Origin: Planctomycetes bacterium RIFOXYC2_FULL_41_27
Lineage (GTDB): Bacteria > Planctomycetota > Brocadiia > Brocadiales > Brocadiaceae
Length of the DNA stretch: 14,471 bases
Direction: 5' to 3'
NCBI GenBank assembly: GCA_001828645.1
Contig: MHZD01000119.1
Coordinates: 1 to 14,471 of the forward strand
The first letter of the stretch is position 1, and each line of letters opens with the position of its first letter. The notes beneath the pieces were generated by a model that saw only the letters and a program-made list of their open reading frames with translations, was not told where the DNA came from and did no database searches. Below are positions 1-6,905 of this stretch, in pieces. The position numbers and the translations under genes are program-made.

Positions 1-396
1 TCCGTTTTTCCTGCCGCTATGAGGTATGCAGGACCGAGAGAGGCGATCTTTCATGCCCTGGTGAGAAAAAACTATGGCTGTACACATTTTATTGTGGGTA
101 GAGATCACGCAGGAGTAGGTAGTTATTACGGGACATTTGATGCGCATTATATCTTTGATGAATTTGACCCGCAGGAGATAGTCATTACACCATTGTTTTT
201 CGACCATACCTTTTACTGTAAGTCATGCAACGGCATGGCGTCTTATAAGACGTGTCCGCATGATTCGTCCAATCACGTTATTTTGAGCGGGACAGAAGTT
301 CGCAAGATGCTGAGCGCTGGGCAAGCTCCACCGCCAACCTTTACAAGGCCAGAAGTGGCAAAGGTGCTGAGCGACTATTATCAAAAATTAAAATAA
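1..396 (+). CDS. sat: ATP sulfurylase (sulfate adenylyltransferase), C-terminal part
   Basis: The frame is open from base 1 and reads [19 protein letters not shown], so the Met codon at 19 is internal and the gene is cut by the window edge. The enzyme makes adenosine 5'-phosphosulfate and pyrophosphate from ATP and sulfate, and runs in reverse in sulfur oxidisers; it is cytoplasmic. The sequence shows the family block [13 protein letters not shown], the nucleotide-binding stretch [10 protein letters not shown], then a Cys cluster [16 protein letters not shown] that in many prokaryotic ATP sulfurylases binds zinc, and the terminal block [10 protein letters not shown]. About 130 residues are present against roughly 380-400 for the family. 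No APS kinase domain follows the stop, so this is the short homo-oligomeric form. Whether it serves assimilation or dissimilation cannot be told because the upstream neighbours are outside the window. Confidence 0.95.
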   Translation, partial: SVFPAAMRYAGPREAIFHALVRKNYGCTHFIVGRDHAGVGSYYGTFDAHYIFDEFDPQEIVITPLFFDHTFYCKSCNGMASYKTCPHDSSNHVILSGTEVRKMLSAGQAPPPTFTRPEVAKVLSDYYQKLK

Positions 397-399
397 GGT

Positions 400-3300
400 C
401 TAAGGCCCCTTTGCAACGGTTATGGCTCTCGTCGCTACAAAGGATTTGATGGTTATCATGTCCTGATCATCGCGTGCAACAATCGTCACTACATTAGGAC
501 CTTCCTTAAGCGGGACATCGGTATTGATTTCAAGCATGGTCTGTTCTTTGGGCGTTGCAATCTTATTGGATTTGTAATAGACCTTGTCGTTGTTGATGAG
601 GATATAAGCATGTTTTACGCACGTATCGTCTTCTATGACTGCGGACATCGGTAACCGATCATTTCCGAATAATATATTCGATAGAGATTTGCTCAAGGTA
701 ATCGTTGGCGGTATTCGTTGTATAAAAAGTTCGAGGGTATTTGGTTTATTTTCTGCGCCAATCGATTCTAGGGCTTCTTTTGCAGAGACCCAGCCGTGTC
801 GATTATCTGGCAGTATAATGCGGAACCAGTCTGAATTTTTTGCATCGGACATGAGAATCGTCCCGTCCTTCATTATTGATAATACGGTAGAATTAAAAGA
901 CATCCCACTGTAAAGCGGTGTGTGATTTCTGCCTATCTTCAGTATGCTGGATGCCTGCGTCAATTTGTTCTTGCTTGGGGTTACGGGAAAGGTAAGTTTA
1001 TTGGATAGGAACGTCCAGAAAACGGAGTCGGTGATAATCATATCCATATTGAACTTGTCTGATGACAGCGTTTCTTTTACAAAAAAGGATAGTTTTGCCT
1101 CTTTCATTTCACCTGGATTTAATAGCCCAATTTCTGCGCGTCCGTTTTTTATAAAAACTTCTTTATTGCTCAAATTTTTTAAGGTAATCACATTCTTTTC
1201 AGCAGGGCCTTCACCCACATTTTTTACGAATACTAACAGTTCGATATCTTCTCCTGTCTGAATTAGCCCGTCTCCATTGTTCTTTGATGAGTTCTTTCCG
1301 TTATCCAGAATCTGATAGGAATAGGCAAAGAGTGGACGCGGTAATGCCTCTGTAGTAATATTAAGTTTAATATCCTTTGGACTATGGTGGTTTAATTCTT
1401 CGAATTTAATGCTTACTTCGTCTTCTCTATCCAGTGAATTTTTTGGAATTTCTACCGTTGTTGAATACGATTTTGTTGCTCCCTTCTCAATTTTTCCAAG
1501 GATAAATTCGAGCTTGTCGAATAGTCCATTTTTGCTCGACGAGATTCCTCGCAATTGATACAGCGGCGCTTCGCCAATATTTGTCACCGTCATGGTAAGG
1601 GTAATCTTTTCACCCGCCTTGCCCCGCCCGTTTGCCGGATTTGTGGAATAAGAAACAGTTGATTTTGAGGTTCCAGTGCCTATACCTGTGGACCAATCGA
1701 TGTCTAATTTTTGCAGCGCATGGGCAATCTTCTCTTCCTCTAATCGGGTCGTTTCTGCAATAATTTGAAGGGAGTTCTGCAGAAAAGCCTCCCGCTGCGG
1801 TGTAACGGTATTGAGGAGTAATTTTTTAGCAAAAAGGACGTGAAAGTCTGTGTTGAAATCTGGCAGTTTGTAAGGATCTCCCGCCTCTTCTTCGGGTTCT
1901 TCAGTTTTATCCTTTTCTTTTGTTTCTAAGAAATATTTTATAGTTGCAAATGGGGTGTCGCCTTTTGGGTGTTCGTCGAGGTGCTGTTTAAGGTCTTCCT
2001 CGCGAAGGGCAACAATACCGCGGAATAGATTGATATTGTCTTTTATTACTGTTGCAGGAATAAACTTGATATCCGGGGTAATGCCGACAGATTGAATATC
2101 GGTGAACAAGGGAGTAAGGTATTTGGCAATAGTCAATTTTAACGCGGAACCGTCCATAAGTTCAATAAGTTGTTGTACGGAACCCTTGCCAAAGCTTCTG
2201 TCTCCTACAATTACGGCACGGTTATTTTCCTTCAGCGCCCCGGCAACAATTTCTGCGCCAGAGGCGCTTCCTGCATCAACAAGTACTACAATAGGATAAG
2301 GTCCTTCGTCTGTATCTGTTTTTCTGGCTTCCTGTATCTCTCGCGGATGTCCGCTGGGTCCTACCGTGACAACAATGGGACCTTTCTCGATGAATTTATC
2401 TGCAACTTCTATAGCTTGATCCAGCAGCCCGCCGGAATTATTACGCAGGTCGATGATCAACCCTTTTGTTCTATTGTTAGATGTTTTCAGACGTTTCAGG
2501 TGTTCGTTGAGACATTGAGAGGTATCGTCCTGAAAGTTTCTTATTTTTATGTAGCCCAGATCGTTATCCAGAGATGCAGATTCAACGGTGGGGATAGCAA
2601 TAATTTCTCGTTTCAAAGTGACCTGCTTTGGTTCTGTTGCCTTTTCTGTCATGACCGAGAGTACGACTTGTGTGCCTGGATCCCCGCGTAATTTCCCAAC
2701 GGATTCTGTAAGGGTCATGTTGATGGTAGATTCTCCGTCAATTTCGATAATCTTATCACCTGCCTTCATGCCTGCCCTTGCCGCAGGTGTGCCCTCTATT
2801 GGCGAGATTACCATAAGTATGCCATCTCGCAATCCCACCACCATCCCCAGTCCGCCAAATTTCCCGGTCGTACCGATTTTGAATTCGTTGAACTCTTTCG
2901 GCGGCAGGATAATAGAGTGAGGGTCAAGTTGTGTGAGCATGCCGTTGATTGCCGTGTATTCGATATTGTTTGCGGTGATGGTCTCGTTGGTCTGGCGGTA
3001 TGAGTTGATAAACGTAAGGGCATCCTGGAGAATTTCGACCATGTCTTTAGAACGTCGGATTTTGGACAGATCATATGTTTTCGAGATATCATCTACGGTC
3101 ACTGTTTGAGTATTGGTACTTTCTGTAAAGTCGGTTAATACCTCTGGGATAATCCTTTCTTCCCACAAAAGAGCCTCCTTGAGCATTTCTGCGGTTTTGA
3201 TGCGTTCGGGATATACGTACAGCCTGTTGACATAGGAACTGACAATGCCTGGTAAGCGAAATTTGTAAGTAGTATCGTCTTTTTCTGTTCGTTTTTCGAA

Positions 3301-3408
3301 ACGAGGCTCCAGACCAAAAGTTTTATTAAGGAGAATGAAAAGGCAAGAAACAGAAAATAAGGAGAGGAATGTAATTAGTAAATATCTGGACGTAAATTTT
3401 GATTTCAT
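400..3408 (-). CDS. Large secreted PDZ / S41 C-terminal-processing protease with beta-rich C-terminal extension
   Basis: This is a 1002-residue serine endopeptidase of the Ctp/Prc (S41) family, likely exported or membrane-anchored. Residues 9-28 form a hydrophobic N-terminal segment (signal peptide or anchor). A PDZ domain lies at about 180-265 (GGLGMVV, AGMKAGDKI). The S41 core spans about 270-450, with LIIDLRNNSGGLL, the catalytic serine in GSASGAEI (S383) and the lysine in SFGKGSVQQ (K408); their 25-residue spacing matches the Ser/Lys dyad of Prc and CtpB. Residues 580-805 look like two CARDB/Ig-like beta domains, residues 822-885 like a bacterial SH3 domain (LYSGMS...WFRI...HGWVS), and 895-990 like another beta domain. 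Typical Ctp proteases have 400-700 residues. The architecture resembles what is annotated as the MXAN_5808-type serine peptidase, from memory. An AAGGG lies about 8 bases before the ATG. The stop is 3 bp from the convergent sat stop. Confidence 0.9.
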   Translation of the reverse strand: MKSKFTSRYLLITFLSLFSVSCLFILLNKTFGLEPRFEKRTEKDDTTYKFRLPGIVSSYVNRLYVYPERIKTAEMLKEALLWEERIIPEVLTDFTESTNTQTVTVDDISKTYDLSKIRRSKDMVEILQDALTFINSYRQTNETITANNIEYTAINGMLTQLDPHSIILPPKEFNEFKIGTTGKFGGLGMVVGLRDGILMVISPIEGTPAARAGMKAGDKIIEIDGESTINMTLTESVGKLRGDPGTQVVLSVMTEKATEPKQVTLKREIIAIPTVESASLDNDLGYIKIRNFQDDTSQCLNEHLKRLKTSNNRTKGLIIDLRNNSGGLLDQAIEVADKFIEKGPIVVTVGPSGHPREIQEARKTDTDEGPYPIVVLVDAGSASGAEIVAGALKENNRAVIVGDRSFGKGSVQQLIELMDGSALKLTIAKYLTPLFTDIQSVGITPDIKFIPATVIKDNINLFRGIVALREEDLKQHLDEHPKGDTPFATIKYFLETKEKDKTEEPEEEAGDPYKLPDFNTDFHVLFAKKLLLNTVTPQREAFLQNSLQIIAETTRLEEEKIAHALQKLDIDWSTGIGTGTSKSTVSYSTNPANGRGKAGEKITLTMTVTNIGEAPLYQLRGISSSKNGLFDKLEFILGKIEKGATKSYSTTVEIPKNSLDREDEVSIKFEELNHHSPKDIKLNITTEALPRPLFAYSYQILDNGKNSSKNNGDGLIQTGEDIELLVFVKNVGEGPAEKNVITLKNLSNKEVFIKNGRAEIGLLNPGEMKEAKLSFFVKETLSSDKFNMDMIITDSVFWTFLSNKLTFPVTPSKNKLTQASSILKIGRNHTPLYSGMSFNSTVLSIMKDGTILMSDAKNSDWFRIILPDNRHGWVSAKEALESIGAENKPNTLELFIQRIPPTITLSKSLSNILFGNDRLPMSAVIEDDTCVKHAYILINNDKVYYKSNKIATPKEQTMLEINTDVPLKEGPNVVTIVARDDQDMITIKSFVATRAITVAKGP

Positions 3409-3446
3409 GCGCAGGCCCTTTTGGTTAAAAAATTATAGTGTCAAAA

Positions 3447-3541
3447 TTAACCACAGAAAATACAAAAACTCCTTAATACCGCTTTTTATGGAAGGGTAAA
3501 AGGAACGTCTCTCGTGCTTTTTTAAAATAATCTCTGTGGCT
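3447..3541. repeat. Degenerate CCACAGA...TCTGTGG inverted-repeat remnant
   Basis: CCACAGA at 3451-3457 pairs perfectly with TCTGTGG at 3533-3539, and TTAA precedes the left arm. The left end resembles the TTAACCACAGAGACAC-type repeat found at 9886-9913 and at 8216-8242. It lies in the leader between the predicted promoter and the ATG of the S41 protease. The arms are short, so this may be a decayed copy or chance. Confidence 0.35.
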
Positions 3542-3558
3542 TGTTTTTTCTTAATATA

Positions 3559-3587
3559 AGTATAAAAAGATAAGAAATATTTATCAA
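3559..3587 (-). promoter_or_regulatory. Predicted sigma70-type promoter for the S41 protease
   Basis: On the minus strand TTGATA (3587-3582) is followed after exactly 17 bases by TATACT (3564-3559). These are close to the consensus -35 and -10 boxes. Initiation near 3552 would give a leader of about 140 nt before the protease ATG at 3408, containing the CCACAGA/TCTGTGG remnant. The region is AT-rich, so chance matches are possible. Confidence 0.45.
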
Positions 3588-3678
3588 GAAAATACTAGGG
3601 GAAATTATTGGCAATGTACACATAAATTATTAGACGTTTTCAGAAGTCCACCATATTTATTAGAAGCGGAATTTTAAG

Positions 3679-3707
3679 TTGACTAAGTAACACCGTATGT
3701 ATATATT
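3679..3707 (+). promoter_or_regulatory. Predicted sigma70-type promoter of the toxin-antitoxin pair
   Basis: TTGACT (3679-3684) is followed after 17 bases by TATATT (3702-3707). Initiation near 3714 leaves about 20 nt before the BrnT ATG at 3734, typical of short toxin-antitoxin leaders. The -10 box lies inside the spacer of the inverted repeat at 3695-3717. Confidence 0.6.
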
Positions 3708-3717
3708 TATTACATAC
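3695..3717. promoter_or_regulatory. Predicted operator: 7-bp inverted repeat bracketing the -10 box
   Basis: The perfect inverted repeat GTATGTA-N9-TACATAC has its -10 hexamer (3702-3707) between the arms. BrnT-BrnA systems are known to autorepress through the DNA-binding antitoxin. The partner encoded here has a ribbon-helix-helix type C-terminal region, and such proteins bind short inverted or direct repeats. The operator assignment is inference from position and symmetry. Confidence 0.55.
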
Positions 3718-3733
3718 AAGGCTAATAAAACAA

Positions 3734-4045
3734 ATGGACATATTATCAAATCTTAAAGGCTTCGACTGGGACGAAGGCAATATCACCAAGAACTGGGAAA
3801 AGCACGATGTTGCTCATATTGAATGCGAGGAAGTCTTTTTTAATGACCCGTTGGTAGTAAAGAAGGATGAGCCGCATTCTATAGCAGAACCACGTTATTA
3901 TGTTCTTGGCAAGACCAATGGCCGGCGATTATTATTTTTGGTGTTTACGGTAAGGAATAACAAGATAAGGGTAATATCTGCAAGGGATATGAACAAGAAA
4001 GAGAGGAAATTATATGAGCAAACTGAAAAAGATACCGAAATTTAA
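3734..4045 (+). CDS. brnT: BrnT-family toxin (type II toxin-antitoxin, putative RNase)
   Basis: This 103-residue protein carries the BrnT family pattern: FDWDEGNITKNWEKHDV at the N-terminus (residues 10-26), the EVFFNDPLVV segment, then RYYVLGKTNGRRLLFLVFTVR and a terminal IRVISARDMNKKERKLYE. BrnT toxins have a RelE-like fold and are ribosome-independent RNases that stop translation; they are neutralised by the antitoxin encoded just downstream. The gene overlaps the antitoxin gene by 32 bp, so the two are co-transcribed and probably translationally coupled. The AAGG upstream at 3719-3721 lies about 12 bases from the ATG and is a weak ribosome site. All conserved stretches look intact, so the toxin may be active. 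Confidence 0.88.
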   Translation: MDILSNLKGFDWDEGNITKNWEKHDVAHIECEEVFFNDPLVVKKDEPHSIAEPRYYVLGKTNGRRLLFLVFTVRNNKIRVISARDMNKKERKLYEQTEKDTEI

Positions 4046-4292
4046 GACAGAGGATGAAGAACGTGAGTTTTGGTCAACGCATGATTCTACTGAATATGTA
4101 GATTATACAAAGGCGAAGAAGGTATTGTTTCCAGGGTTAAAGCCTTCTACCAGGTCAATATCAATCAGGTTGCCAGCGTCTCTTATTGAAAAACTGAAGG
4201 TCTTGGCTAATGAAAGAGATGTGCCGTATCAGTCTCTTATGAAAATACTCTTAGCTGAGAAGGTGAAGGAGGAATTAAGCGTAAAGGGTTAA
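4014..4292 (+). CDS. CopG / BrnA-type antitoxin
   Basis: The 92-residue protein has an N-terminal acidic toxin-binding region (KFKTEDEEREFWSTHDSTEYVDY, about residues 9-31) and a C-terminal ribbon-helix-helix type region (STRSISIRLPASLIEKLKVLANERDVPYQSLMK, about 47-79). That layout is typical of CopG-family antitoxins (PF12441-like) that pair with BrnT. It should neutralise the toxin and repress the shared promoter. GAGAGG, 7-8 bases upstream of the ATG at 4014, is a good ribosome binding site and better than that of the toxin, as expected if antitoxin must be in excess. BrnA proper and this CopG type are easily confused, so I give no symbol. Confidence 0.85.
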   Translation: MSKLKKIPKFKTEDEEREFWSTHDSTEYVDYTKAKKVLFPGLKPSTRSISIRLPASLIEKLKVLANERDVPYQSLMKILLAEKVKEELSVKG

Positions 4293-4308
4293 TACAGGGA
4301 ATTTCAAA

Positions 4309-4341
4309 CAGACAACGTAACCATCTCGGTTACGCTGTCTG
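4309..4341. terminator. Strong hairpin between convergent genes (possible bidirectional terminator)
   Basis: Arms 4309-4322 and 4328-4341 form a 14-bp stem with one A/C mismatch and a 5-base loop (ATCTC). It lies 17 bp after the antitoxin stop and 30 bp after the anmK stop. Neither strand has a clear T-run directly after it, so it could be a repeat or an mRNA-stabilising stem rather than an intrinsic terminator. Confidence 0.4.
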
Positions 4342-4367
4342 TCATTCTAACGAAAGCAGGAATGACA
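4340..4367. repeat. REP-like palindrome (GTCATTC...GAATGAC type)
   Basis: TGTCATTC (4340-4347) pairs with GAATGACA (4360-4367) around a centre containing CGAAAGC. This matches the common bacterial palindrome family of the form GTCATTCC-n-GCGAAAGC-n-GGAATGAC, with a mutated left inner arm. It abuts the anmK stop and shares two bases with the preceding hairpin. Confidence 0.55.
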
Positions 4368-4370
4368 ATT

Positions 4371-5765
4371 TTATAATTTGCCGGGGATAATCTTTCCCAT
4401 AATAATTGCCTCCCTCGCCCCTGTGGCGCTGGGGACATTGTTGGGATTGCCGGAAATTGTTTCATTGGCCAGGATGGCAAAGGCAAGGGCTTCTTTGGCA
4501 TTGGGTGAGATGCCGTATTTATCAATGGTGTGTACTTGAATTGTGGGTTCAAGATATTGTCTGAGGAATTTTATAAGGGTATTGTTGTGGCTTCCGCCTC
4601 CAGAGAGTATTACTTCAGACAGGTAATGTTTGGATAAAATCCACTGCTTATAACTGTCCGCAATGGTGTGGGCCGTAAAGGCCGTAACCGTTGCCAGAAT
4701 ATCCAGGTCTTTGATTCCGGAATGTATGGCGTCTTTGTAAAGGTTATCCGCAAAAGATATCCCAAACTCCTCGCGTCCTGTGGTCTTTGGCGGTGGTTTT
4801 GATAGATAAGGGTGTGTAAGGAGGGTGGCCAGAAGGCTATCATGAATCTTTCCCCTCTCTGCGAGTTTGCCGCCTTCGTCAAAGTGTTGCGTAGTGTTTG
4901 TGACAAGCTCGGTAATGCGGTCAATTATCATGTTGCCAGGGCCGGTGTCGAAGGCGATAACGTCATTGATACTGCAGTTCTTTGGCAGTATGGTGACATT
5001 GGCAATTCCCCCGATATTTTGCAAGGCACGCCCTCTTTCTTTGTCTCTAAAGAGGATGAAATCCACATAAGGCACGAGTGGCGCTCCCTGCCCCCCCGCC
5101 GCAATATCTCTTTGCCGAAAGTCAGCCACTGTCGTAACGCCTGTTTCCTGAGCGATGACGGAAGGCTCACCAATCTGGAGCGTAGACCGAATGTGTGGTA
5201 AATCCCACGTTTCTCCTTTAAAATTATGTAACAGTTCACCCCCTCCCCTAACCCCTCCCACCAGGGGCGGGGAATACTCATTGTTCCCTTGTATTCCTCC
5301 CCTTGACTTCGTCGTGAGCTCAGTCGAACGATGGGGGAGGTTTAGGTGGGGGTGAACTGTTACATAATTATTACTTCTGACTTTTGACTTGCTAATAGTT
5401 TCTGGATTGGGTATATGATAGATAGTCTGTCCGTGGGAGCCAATGAGGTCGATATCCTTGATTGGAATATGTGCCTTATTCGCAATAGATATAGCTGCAT
5501 TTGCAAATAGCTTTCCGAGGTGAAAGTTTAGCTGGCAGACCTTATCAACCGTGCCTGTTTCAGGATTGCAGGCTTCAAGGATAGATGAGCGGGTGGTCTC
5601 ATCATACGGATATGTCTCAAATCCCAGGATGTTTATTTTCGTATGTATACCGTTCCCGGAGATTTCAACAAGGCATGCATCTACGCCATCTGCTGATGTT
5701 CCCGACATGAGGCCAATGACCTTTTTGGGATTTTTGTGCTGTAGCCGCAGGAGTTCATTTAGCAT
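4371..5765 (-). CDS. anmK: Anhydro-N-acetylmuramic acid kinase with an element-derived internal insertion
   Basis: AnmK phosphorylates and opens 1,6-anhydro-MurNAc in cytoplasmic peptidoglycan recycling, giving MurNAc-6-phosphate. The family signature GLMSGTSADGVDACLVE is at residues 18-34, GSHGQT at 109-114, STLQIGEPSVIA at 194-205, DFRQRDIAAGGQGAPL (with the catalytic Asp region) at 215-230, IGGIANVT at 251-258, DTGPGN at 273-278 and the SGGGS phosphate-binding stretch at 388-392. Length is 464 against roughly 370-390 for usual AnmK. The excess lies between HGQT and STLQ: residues 125-131 come from an AAGTCAGAAG-type repeat and 133-182 from a 148-bp palindromic element, both read in frame without a stop. 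The loop is between conserved blocks, so activity may survive, but this is untested. The gene starts 8 bp after the TPR lipoprotein stop and has no clear Shine-Dalgarno, suggesting translational coupling. Confidence 0.92.
   Translation of the reverse strand: MLNELLRLQHKNPKKVIGLMSGTSADGVDACLVEISGNGIHTKINILGFETYPYDETTRSSILEACNPETGTVDKVCQLNFHLGKLFANAAISIANKAHIPIKDIDLIGSHGQTIYHIPNPETISKSKVRSNNYVTVHPHLNLPHRSTELTTKSRGGIQGNNEYSPPLVGGVRGGGELLHNFKGETWDLPHIRSTLQIGEPSVIAQETGVTTVADFRQRDIAAGGQGAPLVPYVDFILFRDKERGRALQNIGGIANVTILPKNCSINDVIAFDTGPGNMIIDRITELVTNTTQHFDEGGKLAERGKIHDSLLATLLTHPYLSKPPPKTTGREEFGISFADNLYKDAIHSGIKDLDILATVTAFTAHTIADSYKQWILSKHYLSEVILSGGGSHNNTLIKFLRQYLEPTIQVHTIDKYGISPNAKEALAFAILANETISGNPNNVPSATGAREAIIMGKIIPGKL
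5222..5369 (-). mobile_element. MITE-like palindromic element inside anmK
   Basis: Positions 5222-5243 and 5348-5369 are perfect 22-bp inverted repeats (AATTATGTAACAGTTCACCCCC and complement). Inside them the C-rich arms continue as an imperfect palindrome around a 30-base core (5303-5332) that recurs identically at 9980-10009. No transposase is encoded in the 148 bp, so it would be non-autonomous. It supplies anmK residues 133-182 (NYVTVHPH...ELLHNF). I see no unambiguous target-site duplication. Confidence 0.75.
5371..5392. repeat. AAGTCAGAAG-type repeat fragment within anmK
   Basis: On the minus strand this reads GCAAGTCAAAAGTCAGAAGT. The 13-base piece TTCTGACTTTTGA (plus strand) recurs at the right arm of the 6762-6887 repeat. 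It encodes SKSKVRS (residues 125-131) directly beside the palindromic element. Confidence 0.5.
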
Positions 5766-5773
5766 TTTTGGGT

Positions 5774-6715
5774 TTAATGGTGTGGACTGGACTTGCTTTT
5801 ATAGATTTCGGCCTCACGGTCTGCGTCGCCAAGCATTCCCTTGGAACGATATACTTCTTCGAGTACCTTGTGTACATCAATAAATACAGGGTCAACCTCA
5901 AGCGTCTTTTTGAGAGATACCTCTGCTTTATCAAAATCACCCTTTTCTTTATATGCCAGTCCAATATTGTAATGAAAATTTGCCATGTCGGGACGCACGG
6001 TTAATGCCTTTTGCCAAACAGAAATAGCATCGTCGAATTTATTGATTTTTGTATAAGCGATGCCCAGATTATAATAAATCTCTGTCTTTTGTGGGTTAAT
6101 TTCCAAGCCTTTTGTCCATTCTGCAATAGCCTCGTTGAATTGCGCCTTTTTTGCATAGAGGATGCCCAGATTGTATCGCGAATTTACAAGACCTGGATTT
6201 ATATCAATGGCCTTCCTAAAAGACCGGGTCGCATCTTCCTCCTGTTTCTTATGGATATAAACAAGACCCAATCCTTCGTATGCCTCAGCATAATGGGGGT
6301 TGATGTCTATAGCTTTTTTGAAAACGGAAATGGCTTCGTCTGATTTTCCTTTTTTATTGAGGATATTACCCTGCCCAACAAGAGACTCTACCATCGAAGG
6401 GTTAAGTTCCGATGCCTTTTTGTAAGCAGCCAGGGATTCAGTGAACATGGCCTTTTCGTCGTAAAGCAAACCTAAACTATAATGGATTTTTGCGTCGTTT
6501 GGATTGGACTCCAGCAGTTTCTTGTTTTTTTCAATTTCTTCGTCTACCATTGATTTTTTATGAATTGAGGGGGCATCGCCTTCAAGCTTTATGGAAGCGC
6601 CATGTTGAATTGTAGATTGTGTGCCGGATTCTTTCTTGCCGCACCCAATATTATAACAGGAAAGAAGCAATATGATAGAGATAAGGTGAAAACTATGTTT
6701 TTTAAAATGTGCCAT
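5774..6715 (-). CDS. TPR-repeat lipoprotein
   Basis: This 313-residue protein begins with a lysine-containing n-region and hydrophobic segment (residues 5-24), then Cys residues at 20 (LLLSC) and 25 (YNIGC). Either could be the lipidated Cys; C20 fits the lipobox better at position -3. From about residue 73 it is six to seven tandem 34-residue tetratricopeptide repeats (73-106, 107-140, 141-174, 175-208, 209-242, 243-276, and a degenerate 277-310), each with the G.(L/I/A)Y and A...(K/W)A(L/I)..(N/D/R)P pattern. Such proteins are envelope scaffolds for protein complexes; the partner is not visible. AAAGG lies 5 bases before the ATG, a good ribosome site. anmK follows after 8 bp, so they form a unit, which hints at a cell-envelope role. 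Confidence 0.85.
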   Translation of the reverse strand: MAHFKKHSFHLISIILLLSCYNIGCGKKESGTQSTIQHGASIKLEGDAPSIHKKSMVDEEIEKNKKLLESNPNDAKIHYSLGLLYDEKAMFTESLAAYKKASELNPSMVESLVGQGNILNKKGKSDEAISVFKKAIDINPHYAEAYEGLGLVYIHKKQEEDATRSFRKAIDINPGLVNSRYNLGILYAKKAQFNEAIAEWTKGLEINPQKTEIYYNLGIAYTKINKFDDAISVWQKALTVRPDMANFHYNIGLAYKEKGDFDKAEVSLKKTLEVDPVFIDVHKVLEEVYRSKGMLGDADREAEIYKSKSSPHH

Positions 6716-6761
6716 AAAATCCTTTTCTTTTTAAAGAGATATTGTATAAGTTATGTAATTA

Positions 6762-6887
6762 AAGAAGCAAGAAGTCGGAAGCAAGAAACAAGAAGTCAGA
6801 AGCCAGAGGCCAGAAGTAAGAACATAAAATACTATAGTAAATTCTAACTTCTGACGTCTGTCTTCTTGTTTCTGAATTCTGACTTTT
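6762..6887. repeat. Inverted pair of AAGTCAGAAG-type purine-rich repeats
   Basis: 6762-6822 is a purine-rich tract of GAAG(T/C)(C/A)(A/G)GAAG units on the plus strand, and 6842-6887 is the same family on the opposite strand. Their similar parts are AGAAACAAGAAGTCAGAAG at 6784-6802 and the complement of CTTCTGACGTCTGTCTTCTTGTTTCTG-like sequence at 6848-6873. The centre is AT-rich (ACATAAAATACTATAGTAAA). The pair fills most of the 190-bp divergent gap between the TPR lipoprotein and the permease, so it may affect both upstream regions. Confidence 0.6.
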
Positions 6888-6905
6888 GATTAATTATATA
6901 TCGTA

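Noticed and set aside
1..396. sat starting at the Met codon at 19
   Set aside because: The frame is open to base 1 and the preceding residues match the ATP sulfurylase family, so the Met is internal.
2170..2691. 173-residue open frame on the plus strand
   Set aside because: It lies wholly antisense to the S41 protease, whose catalytic and PDZ motifs are unambiguous; the antisense translation shows no recognisable family and no ribosome site.
5155..5355. Plus-strand 66-residue frame across the palindromic element
   Set aside because: It reads the C-rich arms of the element and the complement of anmK; low-complexity and no ribosome site.
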